From NCBI RefSeq assembly GCF_002128405.1, contig NZ_NETJ01000001.1, positions 833,592-897,591 of the forward strand: DNA of 64,000 bases, in the 5' to 3' direction. The position numbers and the translations under genes were made by a program. Below, piece by piece: positions 1 to 8,488 of the stretch (positions are counted from its first letter, which is position 1; the number at the start of each line of letters is the position of its first letter). Source of the stretch: Gottfriedia solisilvae (GTDB taxonomy: Bacteria > Bacillota > Bacilli > Bacillales > Bacillaceae_G). The notes below the pieces were generated by a model. The model saw only the letters and a list, made by a program, of their open reading frames with translations. It did no database searches and was not told where the DNA came from.

Positions 1-35
1 ATAGCTAGATTGTTTTATCAAGTAAATTAGAAAAA

Positions 36-602
36 TTATTGTCGAAGTTTCAACATTAATTCTATTTCTGTTTTCCCTTTATCCAGCTTTTTCGCAATTT
101 CATCCGTAGTTAGTCCATCATTTTTCATAGAAATGATTTCATCTAACAGGCTATTTGAAGGCCTATCTGGTGCTAGTTTTTCAGTAGGTTTAACGCTTTC
201 TGCTACTAGTTTTTCACGATTTTGTATTCGCTCAGAAATATTGTTTTGATCACTTTCATTTAATAGTAGATCTTTATAATCTATTTCTGTTTGTTTTTCT
301 ACAAAATCAAATCTCTTAACTAGATTTGGTTTTTTAGAAACGAAAGATTCATTTCTATTAATTGGTGGAGCTTTTTCGACCTGCTTATTATTATTGGAAT
401 TATCGCTTAATTTATTCAAAAATTGTTCATTTTCCTCTTTCCATTCTTCAATAAATGAATAGAGTACATCTTCTGTTTCCTGTTTAATTTGAAATAAAGA
501 AGTTTCAATTTCTTTGTATTTAGATAATTGCATTGTTAAATAAACATTCCAAACACATAATAATAAAAATAATATAAAACAAAAGATAATTAGTACAGTC
601 AA
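36..602 (-). CDS. swrB: SwrB-like swarming/flagellar assembly protein
   Basis: The 188-residue protein starts with one hydrophobic membrane segment (about residues 2-24), continues with a charged, probably coiled-coil and low-complexity middle, and ends in a short helix-turn-helix-like tail (about 152-188) typical of SwrB. In B. subtilis SwrB acts at the membrane on the FliF/FliG base and promotes maturation of the flagellar export apparatus. It is the last gene of the fla/che operon, directly after sigD, as in B. subtilis. The start is a TTG preceded by GGGAAG five bases upstream. A roughly 270-base gap carrying a repeat separates it from sigD. The middle is poorly conserved, so identity rests on both ends and on position. 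Confidence 0.85.
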   Translation of the reverse strand: MTVLIIFCFILFLLLCVWNVYLTMQLSKYKEIETSLFQIKQETEDVLYSFIEEWKEENEQFLNKLSDNSNNNKQVEKAPPINRNESFVSKKPNLVKRFDFVEKQTEIDYKDLLLNESDQNNISERIQNREKLVAESVKPTEKLAPDRPSNSLLDEIISMKNDGLTTDEIAKKLDKGKTEIELMLKLRQ

Positions 603-683
603 TCAATTCACTTCCCAAGATCGTAAAATTTTAGCTATTTTCTAACAGATGTTGCTATTAGACTCTGATACGGCAAAGACAAA

Positions 684-812
684 AGTTGATTACAACTGAA
701 GGTGCTAGTCTCCTATAGGATATGCGAAGAAGGCTAAAGACCCCGCAGGCCCGCAAGAAGGCTCAGCTCACACCCCACGAAAAAATGGGGTATCCTTGTG
801 TTGTAATCAACT
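684..812. repeat. Degenerate Bacillaceae dispersed intergenic repeat
   Basis: A 129-base block is bounded by a perfect 13-base inverted repeat (684-696 and 800-812, core GTTGATTACAAC). Inside are GAAGGTGCTAG, a CTCCT box, GACCCCGCAGGC (740-750) and a small hairpin with arms ACCCCA/TGGGGT (772-777, 786-791). From memory, this arrangement matches a widespread dispersed repeat of Bacillaceae that begins GTTGATT, has a central ACCCCGCAGG box and ends AATCAAC. Its G+C is clearly above the surroundings. It fills most of the sigD-swrB gap within an operon whose other genes nearly touch, so it looks inserted. I see no clear target-site duplication and no coding capacity. Confidence 0.7.
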
Positions 813-875
813 AACGTTTTCTTACATATCAACAATTGAACGGAAAACAGCCTAAATATGAGACAAATGTTTGAA

Positions 876-1643
876 CTAGTTTTTACTTAAAAAATCTCTA
901 AGTTTAAAAATTGCTTTTGCATGTATTTGTGAGACTCTAGATGTAGACAATTTTAACACTGTACCGATTTCAGTAAATGTTAATTCATCATGATAAAATA
1001 AACTGATCACTAATTGTTCTTTTTCATTTAATTCAGTTACAATCGTAGCAGCCAACTGTTTAATTTGCTCAGCTTTTAGTAATTCTTCTTCTGGATTTAA
1101 GGTGCCATTATCTCTTAAAGTTTGGATGAAATTAACTTGTCCATCTCCATCATCTTTAATCTGCTCATCAACAGATAACATATTCGAGAAAAACACATCG
1201 TTAACGACATTTACAACTTCATTCGAAGAGTACCCTGTATATTCAGCAATTTCCTCAGGCGTTGCTTTACGTTGTAATGACTGCTCCAACGTTTCAATTG
1301 CAAAATCAATTTTCTTTGCTTTATCTCTAGTAGTTCGAGGTAGCCAATCTTCTTTTCGAAGACCGTCCATAATATTACCTCTAATTCTAATAGAAGCATA
1401 TGTTTCAAACTTTAAATCCCTATTTGGGTCAAACTTTTCTAAAGCGTCATATAATCCCATCATTGCAAAGCTTCGTAAGTCATCTCTGTTAACATTCGAA
1501 GGCAAGCTTTGAGATATTCTATTTACTTGAAAATGAACTAATGGCATATAGATCCGAATTAGAGCATCACCAGCATGAATATCGCGATCTTCTATCCACT
1601 TTTTCCAATAACTATGTGAATCATTTTTCAGGATTTGCGACAC
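876..1643 (-). CDS. sigD: RNA polymerase sigma factor SigD (sigma-28/FliA family)
   Basis: This 255-residue sigma-28 family factor directs transcription of late flagellar, chemotaxis and autolysin genes. Region 2 lies at about residues 30-103 and contains the conserved GLYDALEKFDP and GLRKEDWLPR stretches. Region 3 is at about 105-160. Region 4 is at about 195-250 with the LSTSRVSQIHAKA recognition helix. The length matches B. subtilis SigD (254). The start is GTG with AGGTGA six bases upstream. It follows cheD by about 20 bases and belongs to the fla/che operon. Its far-downstream place in a long operon is thought in B. subtilis to make SigD levels sensitive to transcript length. No anti-sigma flgM lies in the window. 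Confidence 0.97.
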   Translation of the reverse strand: MSQILKNDSHSYWKKWIEDRDIHAGDALIRIYMPLVHFQVNRISQSLPSNVNRDDLRSFAMMGLYDALEKFDPNRDLKFETYASIRIRGNIMDGLRKEDWLPRTTRDKAKKIDFAIETLEQSLQRKATPEEIAEYTGYSSNEVVNVVNDVFFSNMLSVDEQIKDDGDGQVNFIQTLRDNGTLNPEEELLKAEQIKQLAATIVTELNEKEQLVISLFYHDELTFTEIGTVLKLSTSRVSQIHAKAIFKLRDFLSKN

Positions 1644-1665
1644 AGTCTTTCACCTCAGCTACTTA

Positions 1666-2163
1666 CTAAATTATGATAACACCTTGATTTACAATTCTTA
1701 TGTTCAATAGTGAGTTTTCTGGTGAAAATTCAATCGTTCGGCCTTTATTGCCTCCTACATCTGAACCCAGCACTCGAATTTGAAGTTTTTCTAATTGTTG
1801 TAATACTGCTTCTACGTTTCTGGGACCTATCCTCATCATTTCATTGGATGAACTGAATTGAAACATTTGTGATCCACCAGCTAGTTTAGCTTTTAAATTA
1901 GCTCTTCTACCACCATTAAAAACTACGTGATCTACTAATTCTTTAATCGCCGTATCAGCAAACTTGGCCTTATTTAGTTGACCTTCCTTTGCTAGGCTTG
2001 AATCTGGTAGCATGACATGCACCATACCACCTATTTGTCTTTCATCATCATATATGACTACACCTACACACGAACCTAACCCAGATGTTCTTATCGCTTG
2101 AGATCCCTTTACAACTCCCATTTCTGCGATACCAATTTTTGTAATTTGAACAAGATTACTCAT
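1666..2163 (-). CDS. cheD: Chemoreceptor glutamine deamidase CheD
   Basis: CheD deamidates glutamines on chemoreceptors and in Bacillus also binds CheC, forming a feedback loop with CheY-P. The 165-residue protein has the family active site: Cys32 in the GLGSCVGV motif, His49 in GGMVHVML, and Thr26 just upstream of the Cys. The start ATG overlaps the cheC stop by eight bases (ATGAGTAA), so the two are almost certainly translationally coupled and made together, fitting their known complex. sigD follows about 20 bases later. Confidence 0.96.
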   Translation of the reverse strand: MSNLVQITKIGIAEMGVVKGSQAIRTSGLGSCVGVVIYDDERQIGGMVHVMLPDSSLAKEGQLNKAKFADTAIKELVDHVVFNGGRRANLKAKLAGGSQMFQFSSSNEMMRIGPRNVEAVLQQLEKLQIRVLGSDVGGNKGRTIEFSPENSLLNIRIVNQGVIII

Positions 2164-2797
2164 TGGAACCTAAACCTAGCGAATTGAAAATTATTTCAAA
2201 ACTATCAGGATCAGGAAGTAAGAAGAAATGTCCATTTAATTCCTCATTTTCCTTATCTTCATCGGAAAAGAAAATCGTATCGATGACGATTGCTTCGTCA
2301 CTAAATTGTCCTATTTCAATTAAACCGTATGAAATAATTGCTCCAAACATATCGATTGCAAGTGCTGGTACAGTAGGATAAATATTTAAATTAGTAAAAT
2401 CTGAAAAGGATGATAAATATGAACCTATTAATATATTTCCAACTTCTTGTAATACAGATCCAGCTATCGGATTTTGTTCAAGATCTTCTATTTGAAATTT
2501 AGGGTCGTGCGTTAATTGTTTAATGATATTTGAAGCTTGTTCAAGGCTTGTTACAAAGTACATACTACCAGGTGCTTCACCTTCTATGCGGAAGTAGACA
2601 GAAGCAACGACATTTTCAGCACCACCAACAAGTTCCATCATATCGTTAAACGGCATAATCTTAACATTTGGTACACTCATATCAATCTTCGTATTTAATA
2701 GGTTTGACAGAGCAGTAGCAGCGTGCCCTGCTCCGATATTTCCTATTTCTTTTAAAATATCTAGTTGCAGGGATTTAATCTGTTCTTGAAAGGACAT
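2156..2797 (-). CDS. cheC: CheY-P phosphatase CheC
   Basis: The 213-residue CheC-family phosphatase removes phosphate from CheY-P and is activated by CheD. Both tandem active-site repeats are visible: an EIGNIGAGHAATAL helix near residue 17 and a second QEVGNILIGSYL helix near residue 117, each with the required Glu and Asn. It overlaps the cheW stop by one base (TAATG) and cheD by eight bases. FliY in the same operon carries a related phosphatase domain, so the cell has two CheY-P sinks, as in B. subtilis. Confidence 0.96.
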   Translation of the reverse strand: MSFQEQIKSLQLDILKEIGNIGAGHAATALSNLLNTKIDMSVPNVKIMPFNDMMELVGGAENVVASVYFRIEGEAPGSMYFVTSLEQASNIIKQLTHDPKFQIEDLEQNPIAGSVLQEVGNILIGSYLSSFSDFTNLNIYPTVPALAIDMFGAIISYGLIEIGQFSDEAIVIDTIFFSDEDKENEELNGHFFLLPDPDSFEIIFNSLGLGSNE

Positions 2798-3261
2798 TAT
2801 TTAACCTCAACAACGTTCATTTCTGCATCATCATTTATATCTAAAACTTTTTCTAAATCTAAAATAATAAGAAGTCTTTTATCTAATTTTGCAATTCCTT
2901 CAATATAATCATGTACTTGTTCACCAACTACTTCAGGTGCACTTTCAACACAATCATTTGGAATATCAATTACATCATTAGCAGAATCTACGATAAATCC
3001 TACTTCTTTATCTTCAAACGTTACAATAATGATACGCGTGCGCTCATTATATTCTTTTTCTTCTAAATTAAAACGAAGACGTAGATCAATGATCGGTGTA
3101 ACTACTCCTCGTAAGTTAATAACACCTTTAACAAAATTGTTAACTTTTGGAACTCGTGTAATGAATTGAATTTTTTCAATCGACTTTACGTTTTTAACCG
3201 GTATTCCGTATTCCTCATTATTTAAATCAAACACAATTACTTTTTCTACTTGAGACATCAT
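2797..3261 (-). CDS. cheW: Chemotaxis adaptor protein CheW
   Basis: CheW is the cytoplasmic adaptor that links chemoreceptors to the CheA kinase. The 154-residue protein is a single CheW-like double SH3-type barrel; the FVKGVINLRGVVTPIIDLR core is at about residues 43-61. Two adjacent ATG codons follow a GGAGATAA ribosome binding site, and either could start the protein. It sits between cheA and cheC, and its stop codon overlaps the cheC start. Confidence 0.96.
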   Translation of the reverse strand: MMSQVEKVIVFDLNNEEYGIPVKNVKSIEKIQFITRVPKVNNFVKGVINLRGVVTPIIDLRLRFNLEEKEYNERTRIIIVTFEDKEVGFIVDSANDVIDIPNDCVESAPEVVGEQVHDYIEGIAKLDKRLLIILDLEKVLDINDDAEMNVVEVK

Positions 3262-3279
3262 ACGTTTATCTCCTAACAG

Positions 3280-5298
3280 TTATTTAATTAATGCATTACA
3301 ATCTAAAATTAATGCTACTTGACCGTCACCTAATATAGTTGCTCCTGAAATTGCGAAAACATTTGTTAAATAATTTCCTAAAGATTTAAGAACAATTTCT
3401 TGTTGTCCAATAAATGAATCAACTACTAAACCAGCAAGTTTGTCACCTTTTCTTACAATGACAACTGATATTCCATCTGTGTTATTTTCTGATTCAACTG
3501 GTACATTAAATAAATCATTTAAAAACAACAGTGGTACGACTTTCCCACGGAAATCGATTACTTTTTGATTGTGTGCACTCATGATATCTGTCTTTTTAAT
3601 AAACGCTGTTTCAATGATTGAAGATAATGGGATTGCGTACTTCTCTTTTTGAAGCTCAACTAACATAACTGAAATAATTGAAAGTGTTAAAGGTAATTGA
3701 ACTGAGAATGTAGTGCCGTGTCCTAAAATAGAATCAACCGATACTGTCCCACCTAATGATTCAATCTTACTTTTTACTACATCTAAGCCTACTCCACGAC
3801 CTGAAATATCAGATAATACTTCAGCAGTAGAGAAACCTGATGCAAAGATCAATTCGAAAACTTGTTTATCTGTTAATGTAGAAGCTTGTTGTTCAGTAAC
3901 AATTTTATTTTTAATTGCCTTCTCAAGTACTTTCTCGCGGCTAATTCCAGCTCCATCTTCTTTAACTTCGATAAAGACATGGTTTCCACTATGGAAAGCC
4001 TTCAGCTCAACAGTACCCGTTTCAGGTTTACCTTTTGAAACACGAACCTCAGGTTTTTCAATTCCATGATCAAGCGCATTTCTAATTAAATGAACTAATG
4101 GATCCCCAATTTCATCAATTACCGTACGATCAAGCTCAGTTTCAGCACCGATAATTTGTAAATCGATTTTCTTATTTAAGTCTTTTGATAATTGTCTAAC
4201 CATTCGTGGGAATCGGTTAAATACTGTATCGATTGGTACCATTCGCATATTTAAGATAATGCTCTGTAAATCACTAGATACACGTGTCATTCTTTCTACT
4301 GTTTCCTGTAGCTCACCATGACTTAAATCTCTAGAAATTTGCTCGAGTCTTCCACGGTCAATGACAAGTTCTTCAAATAAATTCATAAGAATATCTAAGC
4401 GTTCAATATTTACACGAATCGTTTTACTATTACTTTGAGCCGTTGCTTTATTTTTTTGCTCATTTTCTGGAGCAACCGTTACAGCAACTTCTTTTTTTGC
4501 TGCAGCAATTTCGTTCATTACTTCTTTTTGTTCATTTTCTTGTTTAATACGGTTTAGATCAAAGCTAGTAATCTCAACATTATGAATCTCAGAAATTTTC
4601 ATTATTACGTTTTTTACTTCTGAATTATCGATTTTTGTAATAAATGTAACATAAAAAACGGCATCAAATTGCTCAGTTTCTAATTTATCAACTGAGGGAT
4701 TACTTTTTAGAATTTCTCCATTTTGTTCTAATGATTCGAAAACCATAAACGATCGAGCTGCTTTTAAAATACATGATGCTGTTAATTCTACTTTAATTTC
4801 AAATACATTAAAGCCTTGATCCACCGATTGCTCTATAACGGTATAGTCATATTCATCGTACCTTAGAGTCAATTGATCAGATTCATTTTTCACTTCATTT
4901 GTTTCTTCTACAAATTCTGTGCCTTTTTCGATCGCTGCTAACTTAAGCACGATTTCTTTTACATCTCTTTTACCGTCTCCACCAGTACTAATTGATTCAA
5001 CCATTGCTTCTAAATCATCAATTGATTGAAATACCACATCTAATATAGATGAACTTACAGAGATTTTATTATTTCGAATGGCATCTAAAACATTTTCCAT
5101 TTGATGTGTTAAATTTGCTAAATCTTCATATCCCATCGTTGCGGACATACCCTTTAAAGTATGTGCACTTCTAAAGATTTCATTTACAATCGCTAAATTA
5201 GTAGGTTCTTTTTCAAGTTCTAATAAATTCTCATTAATATTCTGTAAATGTTCTCTGCTTTCATCTATAAATAAATCTAAATATTGATTTAGTTCCAT
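3280..5298 (-). CDS. cheA: Chemotaxis histidine kinase CheA
   Basis: CheA autophosphorylates under receptor control and passes phosphate to CheY and CheB. Domains in order over 672 residues: P1 HPt with phospho-acceptor His46 (RSAHTLKG), P2 response-regulator docking region at about 155-260, a charged linker, P3 dimerisation helices at about 300-370, P4 HATPase with N-box LIRNALDHGIE and glycine boxes EDGAGIS and GRGVGLDVV at about 400-540, and P5 CheW-like at the end. Length equals that usual for Bacillus CheA. It lies between cheB and cheW with short gaps. Confidence 0.97.
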   Translation of the reverse strand: MELNQYLDLFIDESREHLQNINENLLELEKEPTNLAIVNEIFRSAHTLKGMSATMGYEDLANLTHQMENVLDAIRNNKISVSSSILDVVFQSIDDLEAMVESISTGGDGKRDVKEIVLKLAAIEKGTEFVEETNEVKNESDQLTLRYDEYDYTVIEQSVDQGFNVFEIKVELTASCILKAARSFMVFESLEQNGEILKSNPSVDKLETEQFDAVFYVTFITKIDNSEVKNVIMKISEIHNVEITSFDLNRIKQENEQKEVMNEIAAAKKEVAVTVAPENEQKNKATAQSNSKTIRVNIERLDILMNLFEELVIDRGRLEQISRDLSHGELQETVERMTRVSSDLQSIILNMRMVPIDTVFNRFPRMVRQLSKDLNKKIDLQIIGAETELDRTVIDEIGDPLVHLIRNALDHGIEKPEVRVSKGKPETGTVELKAFHSGNHVFIEVKEDGAGISREKVLEKAIKNKIVTEQQASTLTDKQVFELIFASGFSTAEVLSDISGRGVGLDVVKSKIESLGGTVSVDSILGHGTTFSVQLPLTLSIISVMLVELQKEKYAIPLSSIIETAFIKKTDIMSAHNQKVIDFRGKVVPLLFLNDLFNVPVESENNTDGISVVIVRKGDKLAGLVVDSFIGQQEIVLKSLGNYLTNVFAISGATILGDGQVALILDCNALIK

Positions 5299-5313
5299 AG
5301 TCTTACTCCCTTA

Positions 5314-6444
5314 TTATTTGGAATGTTTAATTATGGTGTCAGCTACTAGTTGAATAGGTACTACTTCATCTACTACATTTAATAATGCTGCTGCTTTTGG
5401 CATCCCAAAAACAACCGATGTTTCTTCTGATTCTGCGATTGTTGTGCCTTTACATTGCTGTTTTATTAACTTCATACCTTTGGCACCATCTGCTCCCATA
5501 CCGGTTAAGATTGCTGAAGTAATTTCATAGTTTTTTAAACTACTAATTGATTCAAACAATACGTCAACTGAAGGACGATGACCATTTTTAGGTGGTTCCT
5601 CAGATAGTTCTATCAATAATTCATTATTTTTTTGGATCACTTTCATATGAAAACCACCAGGGGCAATGTAAGCTGTTCCATTTGTTACTCTTTCACCATT
5701 TTCTGCTTCTTTCACATGAATTGCAGATAGCTTGTCCAATCGAATTGCCAAGGAGTTTGTAAAACCCGCTGGCATATGCTGCACGATAAGAATCGGTGGT
5801 TGGAATCCGTTAGGAATCTTTGTTAAAACCTCCTGGAGTGCTCGTGGCCCACCTGTAGACGTACCAATGCATACAATTCTATTACTTAGTTTGGTGAACA
5901 CATTTGTATCTGTTGGTTTGGCAATTTGTACCTTATTTTCATTTTTGACTGGTATTTTTGTCTCTTCAACTACAGCTGGAACTTTACTAATTTTACGAAT
6001 AGGTAGTTTTGGTGTTTGTTTCGGTAACTGTAATTTATTCAAGTTAACCGTTACAGCCATTTTCACCTTTTTAATAATTTGTTCCGAAACCGTCTCAATA
6101 TCTAATGAAATGGCTCCAGATGGCTTTGGAACAAAGTCAACAGCTCCGTTATCTAAAGCGATAAATGAACTTGTTGCACCTTCTTGCGTTAAGCTTGATA
6201 ACATAATTACTGGCACTGGACATTCTTTCATGATGACTTTTAATGCATCTAAACCATTCATGACAGGCATCTCAATATCAAGTGTTACTACATCAGGCTT
6301 TAATTGAATTACTTTTTCGATTGCTTCCTTACCGGTTTTTGCTGTACCAATTACATGAATGCCTTCATCAGATGATAATATATTGCCAATCATCTTCCTC
6401 ATGAAAGCCGAATCATCGACGACAAGAACATTAATTTTTTTCAA
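5314..6444 (-). CDS. cheB: Chemotaxis response regulator/protein-glutamate methylesterase CheB
   Basis: CheB demethylates (and can deamidate) chemoreceptor glutamates when phosphorylated by CheA. The 376-residue protein has an N-terminal receiver domain with the acidic pair VVDDS and phospho-acceptor Asp56 (TLDIEMP), a variable linker at about 130-180, and a C-terminal esterase domain with catalytic Ser196 in IGTSTGGP, the QHMPAGFT histidine motif and GMGADGAKG. It sits nine bases after flhG. The matching CheR methyltransferase is not in this window. Confidence 0.97.
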   Translation of the reverse strand: MKKINVLVVDDSAFMRKMIGNILSSDEGIHVIGTAKTGKEAIEKVIQLKPDVVTLDIEMPVMNGLDALKVIMKECPVPVIMLSSLTQEGATSSFIALDNGAVDFVPKPSGAISLDIETVSEQIIKKVKMAVTVNLNKLQLPKQTPKLPIRKISKVPAVVEETKIPVKNENKVQIAKPTDTNVFTKLSNRIVCIGTSTGGPRALQEVLTKIPNGFQPPILIVQHMPAGFTNSLAIRLDKLSAIHVKEAENGERVTNGTAYIAPGGFHMKVIQKNNELLIELSEEPPKNGHRPSVDVLFESISSLKNYEITSAILTGMGADGAKGMKLIKQQCKGTTIAESEETSVVFGMPKAAALLNVVDEVVPIQLVADTIIKHSK

Positions 6445-6452
6445 TTAAACCA

Positions 6453-7307
6453 CTACCTTTTTAAAAATAGAGATTTCATACGATGTATAAAGGAATGTGA
6501 CGGTTGTTCATTAAAATCCTCGTTTACGTATTTTTTGCTAATAAATTCTATATTTTTTGATGGCTGACTAGATGGTGTATGTAAAATAAATGGTTTTTGT
6601 GAAATAACCGCTTTTCTTACACTTGGATCATCACAAATCATCCCTAATAGATTTACTTCGACATTCATAAAATGTTTGATTGCATGACCTAATCTTAAAT
6701 GAACAGATTCTCCTTCTTTCTGAGAATTTATTCTATTTATCACCATAGATAGTTTAGCGCTTACTTGATTAAGTACTAGATGTTTAATCATTGCATATGC
6801 ATCCATTATTGCAGTAGGCTCAGGGGTAGTTATTACAATGATTTCATGCATTGCAGAAAGTAATTTTATTGTTTGTTCACTTACTCCTGCACCCATATCA
6901 AAAATGATATAATCAAACTCTTCCATTGCATCATCTAACTCATTAAATAAATGTGAAAGTTTAGTTTCACTTAATGAAAAAATGCTTGATAAACCCGAGC
7001 CTCCAGATATATATTTCAACCCAATTGGCCCTATATTCATAATATCACGAATCGTCAAATTTTTATCAAAAATGTCAATAATTGATAAATTAGTCACGGT
7101 TCCTAATAGGACATCAATATTACCCATCCCTACATCAAAATCCAGTAATAATACCTTTTTATTTTTTTGACATAAGGAAATGGCAAAATTCAAGCTAAAA
7201 TTTGATTTTCCAACCCCGCCTTTTCCACTAACAATACCAATCACTTTACTTTTTGGTTGTTTTGCAAATTGTAACTTTTCCCTTAAATTTGCCGCTTGGT
7301 CACTCAT
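6453..7307 (-). CDS. flhG: MinD-like flagellar number/placement ATPase FlhG
   Basis: FlhG is a ParA/MinD-type ATPase that works with FlhF to set flagellar number and position and that binds C-ring proteins. The 284-residue protein has the deviant Walker A motif SGKGGVGKS with the signature lysine at 29 and the P-loop lysine at 34, and an IFDMGAG Walker B region. An N-terminal extension contains a glutamine as in the FlhF-activating segment. The start overlaps the flhF stop by four bases, consistent with coupled synthesis of the pair. Also called ylxH in B. subtilis. Confidence 0.95.
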   Translation of the reverse strand: MSDQAANLREKLQFAKQPKSKVIGIVSGKGGVGKSNFSLNFAISLCQKNKKVLLLDFDVGMGNIDVLLGTVTNLSIIDIFDKNLTIRDIMNIGPIGLKYISGGSGLSSIFSLSETKLSHLFNELDDAMEEFDYIIFDMGAGVSEQTIKLLSAMHEIIVITTPEPTAIMDAYAMIKHLVLNQVSAKLSMVINRINSQKEGESVHLRLGHAIKHFMNVEVNLLGMICDDPSVRKAVISQKPFILHTPSSQPSKNIEFISKKYVNEDFNEQPSHSFIHRMKSLFLKR

Positions 7308-8488
7308 AGCTGAACTTCCTTTGCTAGGATCGAATAAACTTTATTAGGGCTTCCTTCCATGATATCGTCTGGAACATTTTGACCATTTGTTAAGTAAGCC
7401 ACCCCAACTTGTTTTTCGACCATAAAGTTTAACATCGAGCCGTATGATTCTGTTTCGTCAACTTTAGAAAAAATCACTTTATTAATAGGAACCGAGTGAA
7501 ATTGCTCATAAATCTTTTTCATATCTTTGTACTTTGATGTTAATGCAAGTACTAAATACGTTTCCAATTCATTAAAATCAATAATTTTCTTCAATTCAGT
7601 AACGTATTTCTCATCACGGAAATTTCGTCCTGAAGTATCGATTAATACTAGATCATATCCTTCAAATTTGTCTTTTGCATGCTTAAAATCTTCTAAGTTA
7701 TAACAAACCTCAATTGGCACACCAAGGATTGTTGCATATGTTTTTAATTGATCTATGGCAGCAATTCTATATGTGTCAGTCGTAATAAATGCAACTTTTT
7801 TTCGATATTTTAATACTGCTTCAGCTGCGATTTTAGCAAGTGTTGTTGTTTTACCGACTCCAGTAGGTCCTACTACATTCACATATCTAATATCATCATG
7901 TTTATGACCAAATTCTAAATCGTTAATTTTCGTCATGATTGATGACTTTAACCATTCATTAATTTGCTCTTTTGAAACTTGATTTGATAAAAGTGCCATT
8001 CTAGGCTTGATTTCTGAAATGAATTCTTCAGTCAGTTCTTCTAGAATATCTTGATCCATTAATTTGGTTTTTAGGTCCTCTACTAATGGATGGAGCGCCT
8101 CATCCCCAGACTGATCATTGCTCATTTTTGTAATCATTGATTTCAGTTGTTTCATTTCTTTCAGAAGATTATCATGCTCCAAATCTTCTTTTTGTTTTTC
8201 CTTTTTTGGTATAACGTTTTCTTCTTCTTTTATTAATGGAACAAGATCATCTATTTGACTTTGAAATGTAACTGTTTTTGGTTGCTCTTTTTGAGTTGTC
8301 GTTTTTGGAGCTGCTTGATTTTGATCTAAAGCAGCTATTAATTCTATTTTCTTTTTAGCAAAGAAACCAAATACGCCACCTTCTTGAATGACTCTTGAAT
8401 TTAGAATGACAGCATTTTGTCCAAGTTCTTCGGTTACCTTTTTCATTGCTTCAGCCATAGTGGGTGCAATAATTTTTTTTACTCTCAT
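7304..8488 (-). CDS. flhF: SRP-type flagellar GTPase FlhF
   Basis: FlhF is the third member of the SRP GTPase family, with Ffh and FtsY, and guides flagellar placement at the membrane. The 394-residue protein has a basic B domain at about 1-60, a long charged linker at about 85-150, then the N and G domains: P-loop GPTGVGKT at 207-214, DTYRIAAIDQL and DTSGRN. It overlaps flhA by four bases at its start and flhG by four at its end. All three SRP-type GTPases occur in this window. Confidence 0.96.
   Translation of the reverse strand: MRVKKIIAPTMAEAMKKVTEELGQNAVILNSRVIQEGGVFGFFAKKKIELIAALDQNQAAPKTTTQKEQPKTVTFQSQIDDLVPLIKEEENVIPKKEKQKEDLEHDNLLKEMKQLKSMITKMSNDQSGDEALHPLVEDLKTKLMDQDILEELTEEFISEIKPRMALLSNQVSKEQINEWLKSSIMTKINDLEFGHKHDDIRYVNVVGPTGVGKTTTLAKIAAEAVLKYRKKVAFITTDTYRIAAIDQLKTYATILGVPIEVCYNLEDFKHAKDKFEGYDLVLIDTSGRNFRDEKYVTELKKIIDFNELETYLVLALTSKYKDMKKIYEQFHSVPINKVIFSKVDETESYGSMLNFMVEKQVGVAYLTNGQNVPDDIMEGSPNKVYSILAKEVQL

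Noticed and set aside
684..812. CRISPR repeat or small insertion sequence
   Set aside because: There is one inverted pair, no regular direct repeats and no transposase; it fits a dispersed intergenic repeat.
5732..6307. Long plus-strand open frame of 191 codons
   Set aside because: It is fully antisense to cheB, with no ribosome binding site and Thr/Ser/Ile-rich composition expected from reading a gene backwards. Other long plus-strand frames were rejected for the same reason.
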